From: Bradyrhizobium sp. CCBAU 51627
GTDB taxonomy: Bacteria > Pseudomonadota > Alphaproteobacteria > Rhizobiales > Xanthobacteraceae
Direction: 5' to 3'
NCBI RefSeq assembly: GCF_028128765.1
Contig: NZ_LBJG01000008.1
Coordinates: 16,078 to 80,077, forward strand
DNA: 64,000 bases
The notes below the pieces were generated by a model. It was not told where the DNA came from. It was given only the letters and a program-made list of their open reading frames with translations, and did no database searches. This document shows, in pieces, positions 61,275 to 64,000 of the stretch. Position 1 is the stretch's first letter, and each line of letters starts with the position of its first letter. The position numbers and the translations under genes are program-made.

Positions 61275-62552
61275 ATGACCAAAGCGCTCGAGGGCGTTCG
61301 CATTCTCGACTTCACCCACGTCCAGTCCGGACCGACCTGCACGCAGCTGCTGGCCTGGTTCGGCGCCGACGTGATCAAGGTGGAACGCCCCGGCGTGGGT
61401 GACATCACCCGCGGCCAGCTGCAGGACATCCCGAACGTGGACAGCCTGTATTTCACCATGCTCAACCACAACAAGCGCTCGATCACGCTCGACACCAAGA
61501 ACCCGAAGGGCAAGGAAGTCCTCACCGAGCTGATCAGGAAGTGCGACGTGCTGGTCGAAAACTTCGGTCCCGGCGTGCTCGACCGCATGGGTTTCCCCTG
61601 GGAGAAGATCCAGGCGATCAACCCGAAGATGATCGTCGCGTCGATCAAGGGATTTGGCCCCGGACCGTACGAAGACTGCAAAGTCTATGAGAACGTCGCG
61701 CAATGCACCGGCGGCGCCGCCTCCACCACCGGCTTCCGCGATGGCCTGCCGCTCGTCACCGGCGCGCAGATCGGCGATAGCGGGACCGGCCTGCATCTCG
61801 CCCTCGGCATCGTCACCGCGCTCTATCAGCGCACGCATTCGGGCAAGGGCCAGCGCGTCACCGCTGCGATGCAAGACGGCGTGCTCAATCTCTGCCGCGT
61901 CAAGCTGCGCGACCAGCAGCGCCTCGCCCATGGCCCACTGAAGGAATACAGCCAGTTCGGCGAAGGCGTGCCGTTCGGCGATGCCGTGCCGCGCGCCGGC
62001 AACGACTCGGGCGGCGGCCAGCCCGGCCGCATCCTGAAGTGCAAGGGCTGGGAGACCGATCCCAACGCCTACATCTACTTCATCACCCAGGCCCCGGTCT
62101 GGGAGAAGATCTGCGACGTGATCGGCGAACCGACCTGGAAGACCGATCCGAACTACGCCAAGCCGGCGGCCCGCCTGCCGCGCCTGAACGAGATTTTTGC
62201 CCGCATCGAGCAGTGGACGATGACCAAGACCAAGTTCGAGGCGATGGAGATCCTGAACAGGGACGACATTCCCTGCGGCCCGATCCTGTCGATGAAGGAG
62301 ATCGCCGAAGACCAGTCGCTGCGCGCGACCGGCACCGTGGTCGAGGTCGACCATCCCACCCGCGGCAAGTACGTCTCGGTCGGCAACCCGATCAAGCTGT
62401 CGGATAGCCCGGCCGAAGTGACCCGCTCGCCGCTGCTCGGCGAGCACACCGACGAGATCCTGCGCTCGGTGCTCGGCTTCAGCGATCACCAGGTCGCCGA
62501 CATCCACAAGTCGGGCGCACTCGACCCGCCGCAGAAGCAGGCCGCGGAGTAA
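61275..62552 (+). CDS. frc: Formyl-CoA:oxalate CoA-transferase
   Basis: 425 residues, class III CoA-transferase. Gln17 is in [20 protein letters not shown], the catalytic Asp at 168 ([10 protein letters not shown]) aligns with Asp169 of Oxalobacter Frc, and DNIPCGP-like [20 protein letters not shown] is near the end. The glycine loop reads SGGGQP (245-250), one Gly fewer than the GGGGQ of the Oxalobacter enzyme. It moves CoA from formyl-CoA to oxalate, feeding oxc. Confidence 0.96.
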   Translation: MTKALEGVRILDFTHVQSGPTCTQLLAWFGADVIKVERPGVGDITRGQLQDIPNVDSLYFTMLNHNKRSITLDTKNPKGKEVLTELIRKCDVLVENFGPGVLDRMGFPWEKIQAINPKMIVASIKGFGPGPYEDCKVYENVAQCTGGAASTTGFRDGLPLVTGAQIGDSGTGLHLALGIVTALYQRTHSGKGQRVTAAMQDGVLNLCRVKLRDQQRLAHGPLKEYSQFGEGVPFGDAVPRAGNDSGGGQPGRILKCKGWETDPNAYIYFITQAPVWEKICDVIGEPTWKTDPNYAKPAARLPRLNEIFARIEQWTMTKTKFEAMEILNRDDIPCGPILSMKEIAEDQSLRATGTVVEVDHPTRGKYVSVGNPIKLSDSPAEVTRSPLLGEHTDEILRSVLGFSDHQVADIHKSGALDPPQKQAAE

Positions 62553-62574
62553 GCGGAGCCGCTTCGACCAAGAC

Positions 62575-62602
62575 AAAGGGCCGCCCTCGGGGGCGGCCCT
62601 TT
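62575..62602 (+). terminator. Intrinsic terminator of gntR-oxc-frc
   Basis: AAAGGGCCGCCC and GGGCGGCCCTTT, perfect 12-bp arms around TCGG, 22 nt after the frc stop. The 3' arm ends in TTT. The symmetry would work in both directions. Confidence 0.9.
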
Positions 62603-62987
62603 CGCATGAGCAAGGCTGTGCGGCCATAGGCTCAAACCAAAAACTGAAAAACAACCCCATGCACAGTAGCTAACCCCTTGGCGCCAAAGCATACTTCGTA
62701 TTTTTCGAATTTTTGTTGACGCGTCGGACAAAACAGGGGTAGGATGCCACGATCCGAAAGCACGAGCACCTGCACGCTGTTCACCCCCATGTACATCGCA
62801 GCACGCTCAATTGGCCGAGCGAACGAGACGAGTCGAACAAAATCAGCGAGGCGTGGATGGGACCTTGGCGCGTAGCCGGTGACAAAAGTCGTCCAGCAAT
62901 TTTTGGGTAGCTTCGACAGTTGCGACAAGTCGCTCGGCAAACAATGCATGCACTAGATGCGCTCCGAGTCTGCTGCTCACTCGGAGA
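62603..62987. other. Unassigned region
   Basis: About 385 bp with lower GC than the rest. A minus-strand frame (62632-62949, 105 codons) exists, but it has no ribosome site and no recognisable motif, so I do not call a gene. No hairpin or repeat stands out apart from the terminator before it. Confidence 0.4.
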
Positions 62988-63092
62988 TCAACCCAATAGA
63001 AAGAACAGCGCCGCAGCGTTGGAGCCGATCAAGACAACCGTGCCCGAGATAGTGAGCCCGAGAAACATTTCGGCTGCTGAGAGACTTTTCAT
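62988..63092 (-). CDS. 34-residue single-span membrane peptide
   Basis: MKSLSAAEMFLGLTISGTVV continues to a hydrophobic end (…AALFFLLG). The ATG at 63092 has GAGGAGG exactly 6 nt upstream, one of the best ribosome sites in the window. One membrane span (about 9-33) and a short charged N-terminus are seen. No family recognised. The 190 bp upstream (63093-63285) hold no other gene. Confidence 0.6.
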   Translation of the reverse strand: MKSLSAAEMFLGLTISGTVVLIGSNAAALFFLLG

Positions 63093-63285
63093 CACACGCC
63101 TCCTCTCTTGAGGACATTCCAGCTCGATCGCTACCTCATATCCTGAGGACCTCGCTTTCGAAATTCGGGACGGTTGCTTAAGGAGCTCTACGGATTTGGC
63201 GTTGCACGAGAGCAGGACCTTTGCTCGACTGACGAACGCCAATATGGGCAAATCTAACGCCGGCTGGGATTAGCTCTGGAAAGCA

Positions 63286-63501
63286 TTAGCGCAGCACCTT
63301 CTCGCGCGCCGCGTTCAGATCCGCCTTTATACCCGAAACTGCGGGATCGGTGCGCTCCCGATGCGGAGGCGGCTCGTTGAGGTCTCTCGCCCATGGCGCA
63401 CCAGCGCGAGTTGATAATGGGCGGTCTGGACCTACGCATCCAGCGACGAGAAGCTCGACGAAGATCAGCAGAGCTGCCAAACTCACGATCCGGAGGCGCA
63501 T
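63286..63501 (-). CDS. Small putative lipoprotein
   Basis: 71 residues. The signal MRLRIVSLAALLIFVELLVA ends in a lipobox (LLVAGC) with the lipid-anchor Cys at residue 22. The mature part is Pro/Arg-rich and ends in a short helix (IKADLNAAREKVLR). No family recognised. SD is modest (GAGCGG). Between 63502 and 63756 I see nothing that supports a gene. Confidence 0.6.
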   Translation of the reverse strand: MRLRIVSLAALLIFVELLVAGCVGPDRPLSTRAGAPWARDLNEPPPHRERTDPAVSGIKADLNAAREKVLR

Positions 63502-63756
63502 ATCCGCTCAACTTGCTGCCCAGCGAATCGATCCTCGATGCACCGCAGCGATGAAAACCGCCTCTGTGCAAAAGAAAGCCGCCAGCTTTGGGGGAAGCTG
63601 ACGGCTCAACTGGGGGTCGCGTAGGTAGGGACTACGCAATGTCTGAATACTTCACTGGCGAGACGCAGATGTTGATCCGCATCAACCCCTCGCGGCAAAT
63701 TGCGGACGGTATTCTTTAGGCGGCAGCCAACAGAAGGTTAGCTTCTCTGTCCCAAT

Positions 63757-63927
63757 TTACTCGCGGGCGGGCCTGCAATTCTGCTGGCATTTCCATCGAC
63801 CGAGACTAACAATATCACCATTTTCAACATTCAATTCGTTCGGAGAAATTGCATGGCAAAGCCTGCCATCTCCCTCAATACTTTCCGTGGCCTTTTTGCG
63901 ATCTACGCGGATCGTGTCCCCTTGCAT
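63757..63927 (-). CDS. Possible small protein or 3' fragment of a gene
   Basis: 56 codons from ATG 63927 (MQGDTIRVDRKKATESIEGD) to TAA at 63757. The composition is protein-like, with beta-strand pattern and three cysteines (CHAI, KCQQNC). In-frame stops lie just upstream and there is no ribosome site, so it may be the tail of a broken gene whose front is in another frame toward the window end. No function recognised. Confidence 0.3.
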   Translation of the reverse strand: MQGDTIRVDRKKATESIEGDGRLCHAISPNELNVENGDIVSLGRWKCQQNCRPARE

Positions 63928-64000
63928 GGTGTAGCTGGCGGCGGGTCACCGCGTTCACCGGCCAGGGCCGGGCAGGTCAGCTGGCGATAGCCGGAAGGCT

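Noticed and set aside
62632..62949. Minus-strand frame of 105 codons after the frc terminator
   Set aside because: No ribosome site, no motif, odd composition; left as unassigned.
63639..63719. Short plus-strand frame of 26 codons (MSEYFTGETQ...)
   Set aside because: Too short, no ribosome site, no hydrophobic or structural pattern.

Overview
The window is GC-rich DNA that reads like a chromosomal segment of a Bradyrhizobium-type alphaproteobacterium. The reasons are a complete cNor nitric-oxide reductase operon, an oxalate (oxc/frc) locus, several sugar ABC systems, codon use rich in G/C third positions, and palindromic intergenic elements that I associate with Bradyrhizobium from memory. 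No rRNA, tRNA, CRISPR array, transposase or phage gene was seen. The genus is an inference; no database was searched.

Layout. (1) 1-7404, minus strand: a polyol/pentitol operon with a FGGY kinase cut by the window edge, a short-chain dehydrogenase, a MalK/SmoK-type ABC importer, a SorC-family regulator and a HAD phosphatase. Two matching 25-nt dyads lie in front of its two transcription units. (2) 7446-13371: norEFCBQD on the minus strand. Two TTG-N8-CAA boxes sit in class II position, and one of them also faces a 51-codon membrane-protein ORF on the plus strand. (3) 13480-25893, minus strand: a large sugar cluster with a YtfQRT-YjfF importer, a GntR regulator, an aldose 1-dehydrogenase, a mutarotase, an SMP-30 lactonase and a ChvE-GguAB importer. 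A FAH-fold dehydratase-like gene (26821-27993) follows the next operon and may finish the same non-phosphorylative sugar pathway.

(4) 28108-37901: the most unusual part. It holds an AprA-like flavoprotein, an AprB-like 2[4Fe-4S] ferredoxin, a HEAT-repeat protein, a ferredoxin-NADP reductase, a stand-alone DUF971 protein, a Crp/Fnr regulator, a nitrate/sulfonate-type ABC importer whose binding protein carries a NosL-like C-terminal extension, and a YeiH-type exporter. Four promoters in this block share a short palindromic element around AACTAAT. There is no ATP sulfurylase or Qmo complex here, so I read it as an undescribed redox system for an imported oxyanion or sulfonate, substrate unknown.

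(5) 38022-49648: separate units, namely a Baeyer-Villiger-type monooxygenase, alanine dehydrogenase with its divergent Lrp regulator, a single-cupin protein, a PLP basic amino-acid decarboxylase preceded by a perfect 15-bp hairpin, a GNAT acetyltransferase, an orphan flagellar-rod-like protein, a hydroxyacid dehydrogenase divergent from a ComDE-like decarboxylase, and small proteins.

(6) 49752-62602: C2 metabolism. gcl-hyi-glxR turns glyoxylate into glycerate; adenine deaminase and an IclR regulator lie beside it. An NDP-forming acyl-CoA synthetase is divergent from gntR-oxc-frc, with twin palindromic operators between them. Together these genes can activate and decarboxylate oxalate and recycle glyoxylate. 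(7) 62603-64000 holds only small or doubtful genes.
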